Source: Agrilactobacillus yilanensis
GTDB lineage: Bacteria > Bacillota > Bacilli > Lactobacillales > Lactobacillaceae
NCBI RefSeq assembly: GCF_003946725.1
Contig: NZ_RHOY01000018.1
Coordinates: 1-64,000, forward strand
Direction of reading: 5' to 3'
Length of the DNA: 64,000 bases
The first letter of the stretch is position 1, and each line of letters opens with the position of its first letter. The position numbers and the translations under genes were made by a program. The notes under the pieces are model-generated. The model did no database searches and was not told where the DNA came from. It saw only the letters and a program-made list of their open reading frames with translations. Positions 47,611-56,550 of the stretch are shown here, piece by piece.

Positions 47611-48273
47611 TTAAATATAAAATAAAATTGAGAAATACATTAAAGCAGTGCCTAATATAACAAATAGATGCCAGATAACGTGGATAAATGGAATGGCCCG
47701 TAAGCTATATAATAAAGCCCCTACAGTAAAGGAAACCCCACCTAAAATTAATAATAAAACCCCTTTAAACCCTAAAGCTAAATATAAAGGATGCATCGCC
47801 ACAATGATCAGCCAGCCCATGATGACATAAATGGTCGTCTCTAAGCCTCGATGACTGCCGAGATTAAAAATTTTATAAAGGATCCCAACAATTGCTGTGG
47901 CCCAAACAATCCCAAACAGCGTCCAGCCAAAAGCGCCTTTGACTGCTAATAAACAATAAGGGGTATAGGTCCCGGCAATCAGTAAAAAAATACTGCTATG
48001 GTCAAAAATTTGGAAAACATGTTTGGCCTTTGTAAAAATTAAACTGTGAAATAAGGTGGAACTGAGATACAAAATAATCATTGAAGCGCCATAGATTGCA
48101 TAGGACACGACAGCCATTGGACTATGGGCGTGGGCGCCTTTTAAAATTAATAAGACTAAACCGGCAATTGCCAGCAGTAGGCCAATACCATGGGTCACCG
48201 CATTTAAAACTTCATTTGTAATTTGGTATTTGCGGCTCATGTAAGGTCTTTCTTGAAAAATAGATGGGTGCAT
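47611..48273 (-). CDS. Hemolysin III family membrane protein (TrhA-like)
   Basis: A 220-aa integral membrane protein with seven hydrophobic helices. It carries the family markers: NAVTHGIGLLLAI near residue 22, the STLFHSL motif with the metal-binding-type Ser/His, FDHSSIFLLIAGTYTP, and the C-terminal FIHVIWHLFVILG. This PAQR/HlyIII superfamily is linked to membrane lipid homeostasis; true hemolysis is seldom shown. ATG 48273 follows AAGGAGG with 9-nt spacing. It converges with the dfrA operon. Confidence 0.85.
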   Translation of the reverse strand: MHPSIFQERPYMSRKYQITNEVLNAVTHGIGLLLAIAGLVLLILKGAHAHSPMAVVSYAIYGASMIILYLSSTLFHSLIFTKAKHVFQIFDHSSIFLLIAGTYTPYCLLAVKGAFGWTLFGIVWATAIVGILYKIFNLGSHRGLETTIYVIMGWLIIVAMHPLYLALGFKGVLLLILGGVSFTVGALLYSLRAIPFIHVIWHLFVILGTALMYFSILFYI

Positions 48274-48336
48274 AACTTAAAGCCTCCTTGGCCGATAAAA
48301 TTAGATACAGTGGGGTGCGGTAATACTGATTTTTTG

Positions 48337-48355
48337 CTATACTAATTAGTTATAG
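48337..48355. promoter_or_regulatory. Palindrome in the hlyIII-degV divergent region
   Basis: ACTAATTAGT (48341-48350) is a perfect palindrome flanked by CTAT and TATAG. It could be an operator for either neighbour. No regulator can be named. Confidence 0.3.
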
Positions 48356-48543
48356 ACTAATAGTATCGTACCATGAAAAAGATTGTTTTTCGATGGTGAA
48401 GCGTTGATTTTTTTTGTTAAGAAAACTTGAATTTATTTATTTTTTAAGCTAAAGGATTCATAATAGTCAATGAAATCAACTTTAGACTCATAAATTAAAG
48501 CGTGGAATCGGGAAAGCCGATTAACGGAAAGTGAGTGTTTAAT

Positions 48544-49386
48544 ATGGCAAATGTAAAAATTGTAACAGATTCTTCAGTACAATTAACCCCTGAAGAAGTT
48601 CAAAAATATGAAATTCATGTGATTCCCTTAATTATTGAAATTGATCAAAAGACTTATGTGGATGGACAAGATATTACGCGGCAAGGGTTTATGACCGCCA
48701 TGGCTCATGCGGAAAATCTGCCTAAAACCAGTCAGCCTTCAATTGGTGCTTTTTTAGATTTATTTGATAGCTTAGCGGCTGATGGTAGTCCAGTTTTAGC
48801 GATCCATATGACGGAAACAATCAGCGGCACGGTTAATGCGGCCCATCAAGCCGGCGAAATTAGCCGAGCAGATGTGACCGTTGTCGATAGCGAATTTACA
48901 GATCGGGGCATGGCTTTTCAAGTGATTGAAGCAGCTAAGGCGGCACAAGCAGGTAAAACGGTACCAGAAATTTTACAAATTATTGCGGATGTCCGGGATC
49001 GGACACACTTAGTTATGGGGGTTTCAGATTTAACCAACTTAGTGAAGGGCGGTCGGATGAGTCGGGTTTCCGGGATGATTTCCGGTTTGTTAAATATTAA
49101 AATTGTTCTTGAACTAAAAAAAGGTCAGTTAGATGTTGTTTCTAAAGGCCGGGGTGTCAAGACACTCATGCGTTACGTAGATAAGACGATTACGCAGATG
49201 CAAAATTTGCCGCCAATTAAAGCGATTGGGATTTCTCATGCGGATGGGTTAAAAATTGGGCAAGATATTATGGCGGCGTTAAAACCGCTGTTTCCAGAAG
49301 TACCTATTTTATTAAGGGAAACAGATCCGATTATTGCAACACATGCTGGGCCCGGAGCATTTGCATTAATGTTTTATACAAAATAA
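48544..49386 (+). CDS. DegV family fatty-acid-binding protein
   Basis: Binds a fatty acyl chain for presentation to fatty-acid kinase (FakB-like role) in this family. The 280-aa protein begins NVKIVTDSSVQLTPEEV and shows TSQPSIGAF, the ISGTVNAAHQAGE loop, VDSEFTDRGMAFQV and the C-terminal HAGPGAFALMFY. ATG 48544 is chosen because GGAAAG gives better spacing than for GTG 48535. Whether this copy partners a kinase is unknown, since no fakA is in the window. Confidence 0.88.
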   Translation: MANVKIVTDSSVQLTPEEVQKYEIHVIPLIIEIDQKTYVDGQDITRQGFMTAMAHAENLPKTSQPSIGAFLDLFDSLAADGSPVLAIHMTETISGTVNAAHQAGEISRADVTVVDSEFTDRGMAFQVIEAAKAAQAGKTVPEILQIIADVRDRTHLVMGVSDLTNLVKGGRMSRVSGMISGLLNIKIVLELKKGQLDVVSKGRGVKTLMRYVDKTITQMQNLPPIKAIGISHADGLKIGQDIMAALKPLFPEVPILLRETDPIIATHAGPGAFALMFYTK

Positions 49387-49407
49387 ATTAAGCGGGTGTG
49401 ATTGATT

Positions 49408-50352
49408 GTGAAAAAAATTTGGCGGATAGGACTTTTGCTCAGTTTGTTCAGTTTAAGCTTAGGGGTGTTAAGTCCGGTTATTTCCGCAACAGTAACAGAC
49501 ACGGTTTATGCTGCCAAAAAGAAAACTAAAAAAACGCCAAAAGTAAAAAAGAAAATTCAAATTACAGCGATTGGGGATTCTTTAACTTATGGTGTGGGTG
49601 ATGGCGCTAAAAACCACGGTTATGTTGGCTTAATCAAAAAAACAATTGAAAAGAAATACAAATCTGTGACAGTGGTTACTCACAATTATGGCGTCAGCGG
49701 TGATACCAGTGCACAGATTTTAAAACGGGTACAAGAAAACAAAAAGTTGCAAGAAGACGTTAAAAATTCGGATGCCGTGGTAATGACGATGGGTGGCAAT
49801 GATATTATGCATGTCATTGAAAAAGATCCTGCCAACGTGACGACTCAAGCGGTCAGCGCCCAGGCCCAGACGATGGGGCAAAATTTAAATCAGATCATCA
49901 GCCTAGTCCGGCAGCAGCAAAGTGAGGTTCCGGTGTTTGTCATCGGTCTATACAATCCTTTTTATGTTTTAGTACCCACGGTAACAACGATGCAGACCGC
50001 AGTTGCCAATTGGAATGATAATACAAAAAATGTTTTAAAGATGAATGTGGAGAGTTATTTTGTACCGGTGGATAGCGTTTTAACAAAAGGGGATAAAAAA
50101 ACCCAAAAAATTATTAACAAGCGGTTAAAAGCGGTGGCTAAAGAAAAAGCCAGCAGCAGTACGTCATCTAGTAGCACAACGGATTTTACAGCTGTGACCG
50201 TTAAAAATGATACTAAAAAAGAACTGGTTAATCCTTATTTATATAAAAAGGATCATTTTCATCCCAATCATACCGGTTATGTTCGGATGACCAATCAGCT
50301 TTATCAAGTCATGACCAAACATAAAAGTTTATGGCTATATCAAAAAAATTAG
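49408..50352 (+). CDS. Secreted SGNH/GDSL hydrolase (YpmR-like)
   Basis: An extracellular esterase/lipase-like enzyme of 314 aa. Residues 1-35 are a Sec signal (KKIWRIGLLLSLFSLSLGVL, cleaved near VYAA), followed by a Lys/Thr-rich stretch. The SGNH blocks are complete: GDSLTYG near residue 56, the Gly block NYGVSGD, GGNDIM and the terminal DHFHPN with catalytic Asp/His. A Ser-rich insertion (KASSSTSSSSTTDF) sits before the last block. GTG 49408 fits GGGTG upstream better than TTG 49402. Position before ypmS-yozE matches ypmR of Bacillus. Confidence 0.85.
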   Translation: MKKIWRIGLLLSLFSLSLGVLSPVISATVTDTVYAAKKKTKKTPKVKKKIQITAIGDSLTYGVGDGAKNHGYVGLIKKTIEKKYKSVTVVTHNYGVSGDTSAQILKRVQENKKLQEDVKNSDAVVMTMGGNDIMHVIEKDPANVTTQAVSAQAQTMGQNLNQIISLVRQQQSEVPVFVIGLYNPFYVLVPTVTTMQTAVANWNDNTKNVLKMNVESYFVPVDSVLTKGDKKTQKIINKRLKAVAKEKASSSTSSSSTTDFTAVTVKNDTKKELVNPYLYKKDHFHPNHTGYVRMTNQLYQVMTKHKSLWLYQKN

Positions 50353-50364
50353 GAGTTGTCTATT

Positions 50365-50973
50365 TTGGCAGAGGAAAAACCAGTTGTTCAAAAAGCAAAA
50401 CGAAAGCATAATCCTTGGCAAATTGCTTTTTTTGCTGTAATTTTAGTGTTTGCATTTGGGCTTATATTTGTGAGCGTAAAGGCATTTAGTCCCAGTCAAG
50501 CAGTTTCAAACAGTAAAACAATTGCTCGGGATGAATCCTTTAGTGTGACTTTTAATAAAAAACAAGTTAATGGATTTACAAAGTATTTTATTGATAATCA
50601 GCTCAAAGATGAAACGATTAAATATGGCCTGCAGTTAAAAAGTCATGCGATTGTGACCGGCAGTGTGGAGTTTTTAAACCGGCCAGTTCAATTTTCAATG
50701 ATTTGTGATCCCTATGTTACGGAAAATGGCAATGTTCAGCTGAAGGCTAAAGAAATTGCCGTGGGCCAGTTGGCTTTGCCTTTGAATTTTGTTTTAGGCT
50801 ATATTGGGCATAATTTTAATTTGCCAAAATGGGTTAGCGTAAATCAAAAAGATAAAACCATTAATTTGCGGTTAAATGAATATAAGCTTAAAAACGGCAT
50901 GCAGTTCACCGCTAAAAAAATTGATTTAAAACAAGATAAAATTGAATTTAATGTTTATTTGCCAACGAATTAA
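50365..50973 (+). CDS. YpmS family (DUF2140) membrane-anchored protein
   Basis: A 202-aa protein with a short basic cytoplasmic N-terminus (KAKRKHNPW), one transmembrane helix (about 20-42, QIAFFAVILVFAFGLIFVSV) and an extracytoplasmic domain rich in beta strands (GLQLKSHAIVTGSVEFLNRPVQF in part, LPLNFVLGYIGHNFNLPKWV). Function is unknown; membership of DUF2140 is from these motifs and from the location after ypmR. It starts at TTG 50365, 9 nt after AGGAG; TTG 50356 touches the ribosome site and is rejected. Confidence 0.8.
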   Translation: MAEEKPVVQKAKRKHNPWQIAFFAVILVFAFGLIFVSVKAFSPSQAVSNSKTIARDESFSVTFNKKQVNGFTKYFIDNQLKDETIKYGLQLKSHAIVTGSVEFLNRPVQFSMICDPYVTENGNVQLKAKEIAVGQLALPLNFVLGYIGHNFNLPKWVSVNQKDKTINLRLNEYKLKNGMQFTAKKIDLKQDKIEFNVYLPTN

Positions 50974-50990
50974 GTAAGTGAGGTAAAAAG

Positions 50991-51215
50991 ATGAAACGCA
51001 GTTTTTATCAGTGGCTGATGACTCAAAAAAATCCAGACGGTAAAGATGAGCTGGCGAACTTCGCTAACAATGCGGCGCTGGATCAAAGTTTTCCAAAACA
51101 GTCTGAAGATTACCATGAAGTCGCCCAATATTTAGAGTTAAGCGGCGCATATTTACCAAATATGGACATCTTTGATCAAGCTTTTGCGGCTTATCAAGCG
51201 ATGGATCAATTTTAA
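50991..51215 (+). CDS. YozE family (UPF0346) protein
   Basis: A 74-aa protein starting MKRSFYQWLMTQKNP, with FANNAALDQSFPKQSEDYHE and a helical end (FDQAFAAYQAMDQF). It fits the YozE SAM-like fold, a family of about 70-75 residues of unknown function. GTGAGG precedes the start. It lies between ypmS and the S41 protease gene, with gaps of under 20 nt, in one operon. Confidence 0.85.
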   Translation: MKRSFYQWLMTQKNPDGKDELANFANNAALDQSFPKQSEDYHEVAQYLELSGAYLPNMDIFDQAFAAYQAMDQF

Positions 51216-51230
51216 AATGAGGCGAAATTA

Positions 51231-52706
51231 TTGGCAGATCAGGATAAAAATTCAAAAGTAACTGTACCAAAAACACCGAAAAAAAAGCGGCAGATTTTTT
51301 TACCGGTTTTTGTGGGCATCGTCACTTTCTTAGCCGGTGTCGCTTTAACATTAATGGTTGTATTTGCCTTTTTAGGCCGTTCCTTACAGCCTCAAAGTTC
51401 GAGTTTCTCTAAAATTAATAGTGTGTACCAAACGATCAAACAGAATTATTACAAACCTGTATCTTCCACGAAGCTCATTAATGGGGCAATTAACGGGATG
51501 ATCGCTAGTTTGGATGATCCTTTTTCAGAATATTTGCCTAAAGAAGATGCTACTGATTTAAACACGACAATTTCCGGTAGTTTTGGCGGTATTGGGGCTT
51601 CTGTAAAACAAGATGGTAATTATGTGGCCGTGGATGCGCCGGTTAAAAATACGCCAGCGGCTAAAGCAGGTTTAAAGACCAATGATGTGATTATTAAGAT
51701 TAATGGTAAATCTGCCAAAGGATTTACCACATCTGAAGTTGTCAGTAAGATTCGCGGTAAAATTGGTACAAAAGTGAAATTAACTTTAAAACGCGGCACT
51801 AAAATTTTCACAGTGACGTTGACTCGGGCTAAGATTCCAGTGACAACTGTCAGCGGTAAATTGGATGCTACAGACAAAACAGTAGGTTACATCCAAATCA
51901 GTACTTTTTCAGAACCAACGGCTAAAGAATTAAAGCAACAGGTTAAAAAATTACGGAAAAAAGGCGCTACGAAGTTTATTATCGACTTACGCGGCAATCC
52001 TGGTGGGACGTTACCAACCGCATTAGCCACGGCCAGTATGTTCTTAAAAGATGGCCAGACAATTATGAAAGTCCAAGACCGTTCCGGAAATACGGAGACG
52101 TATAAGGCGGGTAAGACTTATGATAATGGCTTTAAAGTAAAAGAAAAAACGGTTGTTTTAGTTGATGGTGATTCGGCTAGTGCTTCTGAAATCTTTGCCA
52201 GTGCGCTGAAAGAATCAGCCCATGATCAAATTATTGGCACCCAATCTTATGGTAAAGGGACGGTACAGACCGTATCGGATTTAGGCAGCAGCAGTGAAAT
52301 GAAGATCACTACGGCAAAATGGTTAACGCCTAAAGGTCATTGGATTAATAAAAAAGGAGTGACGCCGACGGTTAAAGCAGATTATCCAAGCTATGCTTAT
52401 CTATCTGGTTTTGATACGTCTAAGACTTATCAGCTAGGTCAAAGCAGCCGGACAATTATTTCAATTCAAAAGATTTTAAAGGCACTGGGTTATAGTGTAG
52501 ATCAGACAAATGGGGTTTATGATGAAAGTACCCAGGCGGCTGTGGCACAATTCCAAACAGCTCAAAGCAATGACGACAGTGGTGCTTTAAGCGCTACAGG
52601 TACGGTAGATCCGGCAACTGGGGAGGCGTTAATTGAAGCCTTAAGCCAGCTGATTAGTGATCATGATCAAGCTTATCAAACCGCTGTGAATGAATTAAAT
52701 AAATAA
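51231..52706 (+). CDS. ctpA: C-terminal processing protease, S41 family (CtpA/CtpB type)
   Basis: Membrane-anchored serine protease that trims proteins outside the membrane. The 491-aa protein has one N-terminal transmembrane helix (about 20-47), a PDZ domain (about 105-190, GGIGASVKQDGNYVAV, PAAKAGLKTNDVIIKING within it) and the protease core with nucleophile Ser317 (DSASASEIF) and Lys342 (YGKGTVQT) exactly 25 residues apart, as in the catalytic dyad of Tsp. A C-terminal peptidoglycan-binding domain lies at about 405-470. It starts at TTG 51231 behind GAGGCGA. Confidence 0.9.
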   Translation: MADQDKNSKVTVPKTPKKKRQIFLPVFVGIVTFLAGVALTLMVVFAFLGRSLQPQSSSFSKINSVYQTIKQNYYKPVSSTKLINGAINGMIASLDDPFSEYLPKEDATDLNTTISGSFGGIGASVKQDGNYVAVDAPVKNTPAAKAGLKTNDVIIKINGKSAKGFTTSEVVSKIRGKIGTKVKLTLKRGTKIFTVTLTRAKIPVTTVSGKLDATDKTVGYIQISTFSEPTAKELKQQVKKLRKKGATKFIIDLRGNPGGTLPTALATASMFLKDGQTIMKVQDRSGNTETYKAGKTYDNGFKVKEKTVVLVDGDSASASEIFASALKESAHDQIIGTQSYGKGTVQTVSDLGSSSEMKITTAKWLTPKGHWINKKGVTPTVKADYPSYAYLSGFDTSKTYQLGQSSRTIISIQKILKALGYSVDQTNGVYDESTQAAVAQFQTAQSNDDSGALSATGTVDPATGEALIEALSQLISDHDQAYQTAVNELNK

Positions 52707-52747
52707 AAAAATCGATCTTAGGCCATTGAGTCTAAGGTCGATTTTTT
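52705..52747 (+). terminator. Terminator after the ypmR-ctpA operon
   Basis: AAAAAATCGATCTTAG pairs with CTAAGGTCGATTTTTT. Confidence 0.9.
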
Positions 52748-52858
52748 CATTAAATGAATATACCTTTTTAGAGCCCTAAATGGGAGGTACCCCTTTTCTA
52801 GAGCGATAGTATAAAGATATACCTAATTTTTTAGAAACACCCTATTAAAAATATCTAG

Positions 52859-52888
52859 TTTACTTAAATTATAAAATGGTTATATAAT
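52859..52888 (+). promoter_or_regulatory. Promoter of the EbsC/YbaK gene
   Basis: TTTACT (52859-52864), an 18-bp spacer and a perfect TATAAT (52883-52888), 33 bp before the start codon. Confidence 0.65.
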
Positions 52889-52921
52889 TAGAATAAATCT
52901 AATAAAAGGAAGTTGTTAGCC

Positions 52922-53413
52922 ATGTCTTATGAACAAGTGAAACAGTATTTTACAAGCCAAGGGTTGGCACAGCGGGTTGTTGTGCATGAAGCCATTGGCG
53001 ATACGGTGGTCCATGCGGCGCAAGTATTAGGTTGTACACCGGCGCATATTGCAAAAACCATGTCTTTTTTAGTAAATGAACAGGTTGTCTTAATCGTGAT
53101 GGCCGGGGATGCTAAAGTGGATAACAAAAAATTTAAGGCAGAATTTTCTAAAAAGGCTAAAATGGTGCCTAGGACAGTGTTAGAATCCCGAGTGGGCCAT
53201 GGTCCGGGGGCGGTTTGTCCGTTTGCTTTAAAACCTGATGTGGCTGTTTATTTAGATATGTCATTGCAACGCTTTAAGACGGTCTATACGTCTGGTGGCA
53301 GTGTGAACAGTACTGTAAAAATCTCACCGAGTGAGTTAGAAGTTTATGCCCATCCAGTGAAATGGGTAGATGTTGGTAAAGATTGGCTGCCCCAAGTGCA
53401 AGCGGCCGGATAG
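52922..53413 (+). CDS. YbaK/EbsC-type aminoacyl-tRNA deacylase
   Basis: Hydrolyses mischarged tRNA (Cys-tRNAPro or related) as a free-standing editing domain. The 163-aa protein shows HEAIGDTVVHAAQVLGCTPA near the N-terminus, IAKTMSF with the conserved catalytic-site Lys, GDAKVDNKKFKAEF near residue 62 and GHGPGAVCPFALK near 95. The exact substrate (Cys, Ala or another) cannot be set from sequence. ATG 52922 has AAGGAAG upstream. It has its own promoter and is not linked to either neighbour. Confidence 0.88.
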   Translation: MSYEQVKQYFTSQGLAQRVVVHEAIGDTVVHAAQVLGCTPAHIAKTMSFLVNEQVVLIVMAGDAKVDNKKFKAEFSKKAKMVPRTVLESRVGHGPGAVCPFALKPDVAVYLDMSLQRFKTVYTSGGSVNSTVKISPSELEVYAHPVKWVDVGKDWLPQVQAAG

Positions 53414-53471
53414 AAGGACTTGACGGTCACTCTTTTGGATCAACTGTCATCAATTAGTGCTATAAATCATT

Positions 53472-53501
53472 TTGTTTACTTTAGGGCGCTTATGCTAAAC
53501 T
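53472..53501 (+). promoter_or_regulatory. Promoter of the GNAT gene
   Basis: TTGTTT (53472-53477), an 18-bp spacer and TAAACT (53496-53501), 30 bp before the start. Confidence 0.45.
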
Positions 53502-53531
53502 GAAATAAACAGTGAATAGGGGGGCGATTGT

Positions 53532-54218
53532 TTGACTTCAATGAAGCTTATCAATCCAAATACTAATCAGACCGTTATAATCCGTAATGAAGTGCCACAG
53601 GATTATGCGCGGGTAGAAACTATGACTCGGGCTGCTTTTTATAACGAATATATGCCTGGCTGTATTGAACACTATTTAGTGCGGACGATGCGGGGAACAG
53701 ACGATTTCATTGATGCCCTGGATTTAGTTTTGGAAGTTGACGGTAAGGTGATTGGGAATATTATGTATACCCGGGCCTGGCTGACAGATGATGATGGTAA
53801 TGTGAAACCGATATTGACGTTTGGGCCATTGTCCGTTGATCCGGGTTTTCAGCGTCAAGGGTACGGCAAGCAGCTGATCGAGGCTAGTTTTGAATTGGCG
53901 CAAGCATCAGGTGAAGATACTGTGGTGATCTTTGGTATGCCAGATAACTATGTGGCCCGTGGGTTTAAGTGTGGCCGCGACTTAAATGCTAGTCTGCCCG
54001 ATGGCAGTTTTCCGGCGGCGATGATGGTCAAAGAACTTACGCCTGGCGTATTAGGCGGTAAGCATTGGGCTTATACGGAAAGCAAAGTTATGGCGGTTTC
54101 TGTGGATGATGCTTTGAAATATGATGCGACTTTACCGCCATTAGAAAAGCACTGGCAGCCTAGTCAAGAGGCTTTTAATATTATCAGCCGGTCAACAGTT
54201 ACCGCACCGGCAGAATAA
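53532..54218 (+). CDS. GNAT family N-acetyltransferase
   Basis: Predicted acetyl-CoA-dependent N-acetyltransferase of 228 aa. The GNAT core spans about 15-165, with VIIRNEVPQDYARVETMTRAAF and the acetyl-CoA loop LSVDPGFQRQGYGKQLIEA (Q-R-Q-G-Y-G). The C-terminal extension (about 165-228, GVLGGKHWAYTESKV) belongs to a subgroup often annotated as YhbS-like. The substrate is unknown. It starts at TTG 53532, about 6 nt after a GGGGGGCG run; ATG 53541 is the alternative. It is monocistronic, followed by a 290-bp gap without recognisable features. Confidence 0.85.
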   Translation: MTSMKLINPNTNQTVIIRNEVPQDYARVETMTRAAFYNEYMPGCIEHYLVRTMRGTDDFIDALDLVLEVDGKVIGNIMYTRAWLTDDDGNVKPILTFGPLSVDPGFQRQGYGKQLIEASFELAQASGEDTVVIFGMPDNYVARGFKCGRDLNASLPDGSFPAAMMVKELTPGVLGGKHWAYTESKVMAVSVDDALKYDATLPPLEKHWQPSQEAFNIISRSTVTAPAE

Positions 54219-54511
54219 GTCAGTTATAAATAGTGCAATTTATCATTTTTGTGTAGTGGGTTAGCGCCACTATACGGCGATTAGTTTAGAAGATACTCTT
54301 TTTTTATCTATTCAGGCTAGGTGCTGGTGTCAATGCCAATTGATTTTGATTCTGACCCTAGAGACTTTAATTATTAATTCATTTCCAATAAAACTAACCA
54401 GTTGTCACACGATATTATCATCGGCTTAACGCTAAAAATAAAGGTAGTTATTTTAAAATGTTAGTGGGCGATGTGATTAAAAATTAATAATTGAAGTTAG
54501 GGGCGTTTGAG

Positions 54512-55987
54512 ATGGCAACAAAAGAGAAGCAGATTACATTGATTGCATTAGTCATGATGATTTTTACGACCGTGTTTGGCTTTGCGAATGGAACCGTCGC
54601 ATTTTATTTGATGGGGTATGGCTCTATTCTATTTTACTTAGTCGCGGCGGTACTCTTCTTTATACCATTTGCGTTAATGATGGCTGAATATGGTGCGGCT
54701 ATCAAATCGGATAGTAGTGGGATGTACAAATGGCTAGAGGTTAGCGTTAATCCGCGTTTTGCCTTCGTTGGGACCTTCATGTGGTTTGCGTCATATGTCA
54801 TTTGGATGGTGTCCACATCGGCCAAGGTCTGGATTCCATTTACAACGATGTTTTTCGGGTCAGACCAAACGCAAAACTTTGCTGGGCTAGGTTTGAATGC
54901 CACGCAAGTGATTGGTTTGTTATCTTGTCTGTGGATGGTGATTGTCACCGTCGTTTCAATTAAAGGGGTCAAAGGCATCGTACGGATTACGAGTCTTGGC
55001 GGGATTGCGGTTACGAGTTTGAATGTGATATTATTCGTTGTTTCAGGTATTATTTTAGTTTTACAACACGGCAAGTTAGCGCAGCCGTTGACTCACATTT
55101 TATCGTCACCAAATCCGAACTACCAGCATCCGGTGGGCCTATTAAGCTTTGCGGTCTTTGCAATTTTTGCTTATGGCGGGCTGGAAGTGCTTGGTGGGAT
55201 GGTCGATAAGACGAAGAATCCCGAAAAAGCCTTCCCGCGGGGGATTATGATCGCGGCTGTTGTGATTACATTAGGTTACGCTTTAGGGATTTTGTGCTGG
55301 GGTGTGAGTGCAAACTGGCAAAAGGTATTAGCGGATTCATCAACAAATATGGGGAATATCAGTTATGTTATGATGCGTAACTTAGGGTTAGTTTTAGGTC
55401 AATCACTGGGACTCAGTGCGGCGGCCAGTGCTAATTTAGGGTTGTGGTTCGCACGTTATACCGGGTTAGGCATGTTCCTCGCCTATGCCGGGGCATTTTT
55501 CACCTTGACCTATTCACCGCTGAAAACGTTGATCATGGGGACACCGAAGAAATTATGGCCTGCGAAGTTTACGAAATTGAATAAAAATGAGATGCCAAGC
55601 TTTGCGATGTGGGTTCAATGCGCAATCGTGCTTGTGATCATCTTGATTGCTTCGTTTGCCACAACAGATCCATCGGCGTTTTACAATATTTTGACGTTAA
55701 TGGCCAATGTCTCGATGACACTGCCATACTTGTTTTTGTTATATGCTTTTCCAAAGTTCAAACGAAATCAGGATATTATGAAACCATTTGAAGTTTATAA
55801 ATCGATAACCTGGACTACGATTATCAGTTGGGTCGTCTTTGTTGTTGTGTTGGCGGCTAACATATTCACGGTTATTCATCCGATTTTGGTAAACGGTGAC
55901 TATCAAAGTGCCCTATGGATGTTGGTCGGACCGATTATTTTTGGTATCGGTGGTTGGCTGGTTTATAGTGCTCGGACGCGTACTTAG
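54512..55987 (+). CDS. yjeM: Amino acid permease, YjeM-like (APC superfamily)
   Basis: Probable amino acid transporter or glutamate/GABA-type antiporter of 491 aa, with about 12 transmembrane helices. It starts MATKEKQITLIALVMMIFTT and has the APC segments FGFANGTVAFYLMGYGSI, FFIPFALMMAEYGAA and FAIFAYGGLEVLGGMVDKTKNPEKAFP (key part EVLGGMVDKTKNP). The closest named family I recall is YjeM. ATG 54512 follows TAGGGG. Its codon and base use look richer in G+C than the housekeeping part of the window, suggesting transfer, and it has its own terminator. Confidence 0.8.
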   Translation: MATKEKQITLIALVMMIFTTVFGFANGTVAFYLMGYGSILFYLVAAVLFFIPFALMMAEYGAAIKSDSSGMYKWLEVSVNPRFAFVGTFMWFASYVIWMVSTSAKVWIPFTTMFFGSDQTQNFAGLGLNATQVIGLLSCLWMVIVTVVSIKGVKGIVRITSLGGIAVTSLNVILFVVSGIILVLQHGKLAQPLTHILSSPNPNYQHPVGLLSFAVFAIFAYGGLEVLGGMVDKTKNPEKAFPRGIMIAAVVITLGYALGILCWGVSANWQKVLADSSTNMGNISYVMMRNLGLVLGQSLGLSAAASANLGLWFARYTGLGMFLAYAGAFFTLTYSPLKTLIMGTPKKLWPAKFTKLNKNEMPSFAMWVQCAIVLVIILIASFATTDPSAFYNILTLMANVSMTLPYLFLLYAFPKFKRNQDIMKPFEVYKSITWTTIISWVVFVVVLAANIFTVIHPILVNGDYQSALWMLVGPIIFGIGGWLVYSARTRT

Positions 55988-56030
55988 TAGCAAGCCCTTT
56001 ATTGATGTAAGAAAAGATAGAATTGTCATC

Positions 56031-56067
56031 AGCGCAATCTTTGTTACACTAAGAGATTGCGCTTTTT
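56031..56067 (+). terminator. Terminator of the permease gene
   Basis: AGCGCAATCT pairs with AGATTGCGCT, followed by TTTTT. Confidence 0.9.
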
Positions 56068-56071
56068 CGTT

Positions 56072-56192
56072 GACATTTAAAAAGCGATTTGGGACATTGT
56101 TAAATGGCAAACCAGTGAAGGTTCCGGTTTTGCGGGAGGTTTTAAGTGATGAACCTACATTAGAAAATAGTACCGGTGGCGCAAGTTCATGA
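56072..56192 (+). pseudogene. Remnant coding stretch (about 40 codons)
   Basis: A frame from about 56072 to a stop at 56190-56192 encodes LTFKKRFGTLLNGKPVKVPV and continues through REVLSDEPTLENSTGGASS. The wording is protein-like and not low complexity, but there is no ribosome site and it begins right after a terminator. It may be a decayed gene end or a chance frame. No family was recognised. Confidence 0.3.
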
Positions 56193-56394
56193 AAGTTTTC
56201 CTTATTGGAAGCAACGTCACTATATAAAATCACTTGGAAAATGGTAAAATTGAAGATAAGCTGATCAAATTTTAGGTTATCTTTTCTTTTACAGTGCGCT
56301 GATAAAGGATAAGGGATGTCTTTAAAAAAACGATGAAACCCTTTATACCTTCACGTAAAATTCATAAGGGTTATGACTGCTGTTACGCGTAAGA
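56193..56394. other. Gap without recognisable gene
   Basis: About 200 bp of AT-rich sequence after the remnant. No frame has a start with a ribosome site, and I see no RNA gene or repeat. It forms part of the debris field between the permease gene and the MerR-controlled cassette. Confidence 0.6.
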
Positions 56395-56423
56395 TTGGCC
56401 TTACAAATTTTATAAAATATAAA
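56395..56423 (+). promoter_or_regulatory. Candidate promoter of the minigene
   Basis: TTGGCC (56395-56400), a 17-bp spacer and TATAAA (56418-56423), upstream of the strong ribosome site at 56453. Confidence 0.4.
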
Positions 56424-56466
56424 ACTCAACACGCGACAAACGTTGATACGACAAGGAGAAATTACT

Positions 56467-56526
56467 ATGAGTACGATTCAATGGTAGAATGGTACTCCGG
56501 CAAGCGTTCGAAATAGTCAAGGATAA
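56467..56526 (+). pseudogene. Minigene interrupted by a stop codon
   Basis: ATG 56467 has an excellent ribosome site (AAGGAG, 8-nt spacing) and encodes only M-S-T-I-Q-W before TAG 56485. The frame continues as NGTPASVRNSQG until the next stop, so a one-base change (TGG to TAG) may have broken a slightly longer peptide. A terminator follows at 56551. It could also be an intact six-residue peptide or leader. No homologue is recognised. Confidence 0.35.
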
Positions 56527-56550
56527 AAATAAGATCTGAATTAGCTCAGA

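Noticed and set aside
54219-54511. Possible gene or RNA between the GNAT and permease genes
   Set aside because: Only frames below 20 codons without ribosome sites; no hairpin with T-run or riboswitch blocks recognised.
56480-56530. tRNA-like look (GGTAGAATGGTACTC and GTTCGAAAT)
   Set aside because: No acceptor stem, anticodon arm or correct spacing could be built; the frame reads better as a broken minigene.
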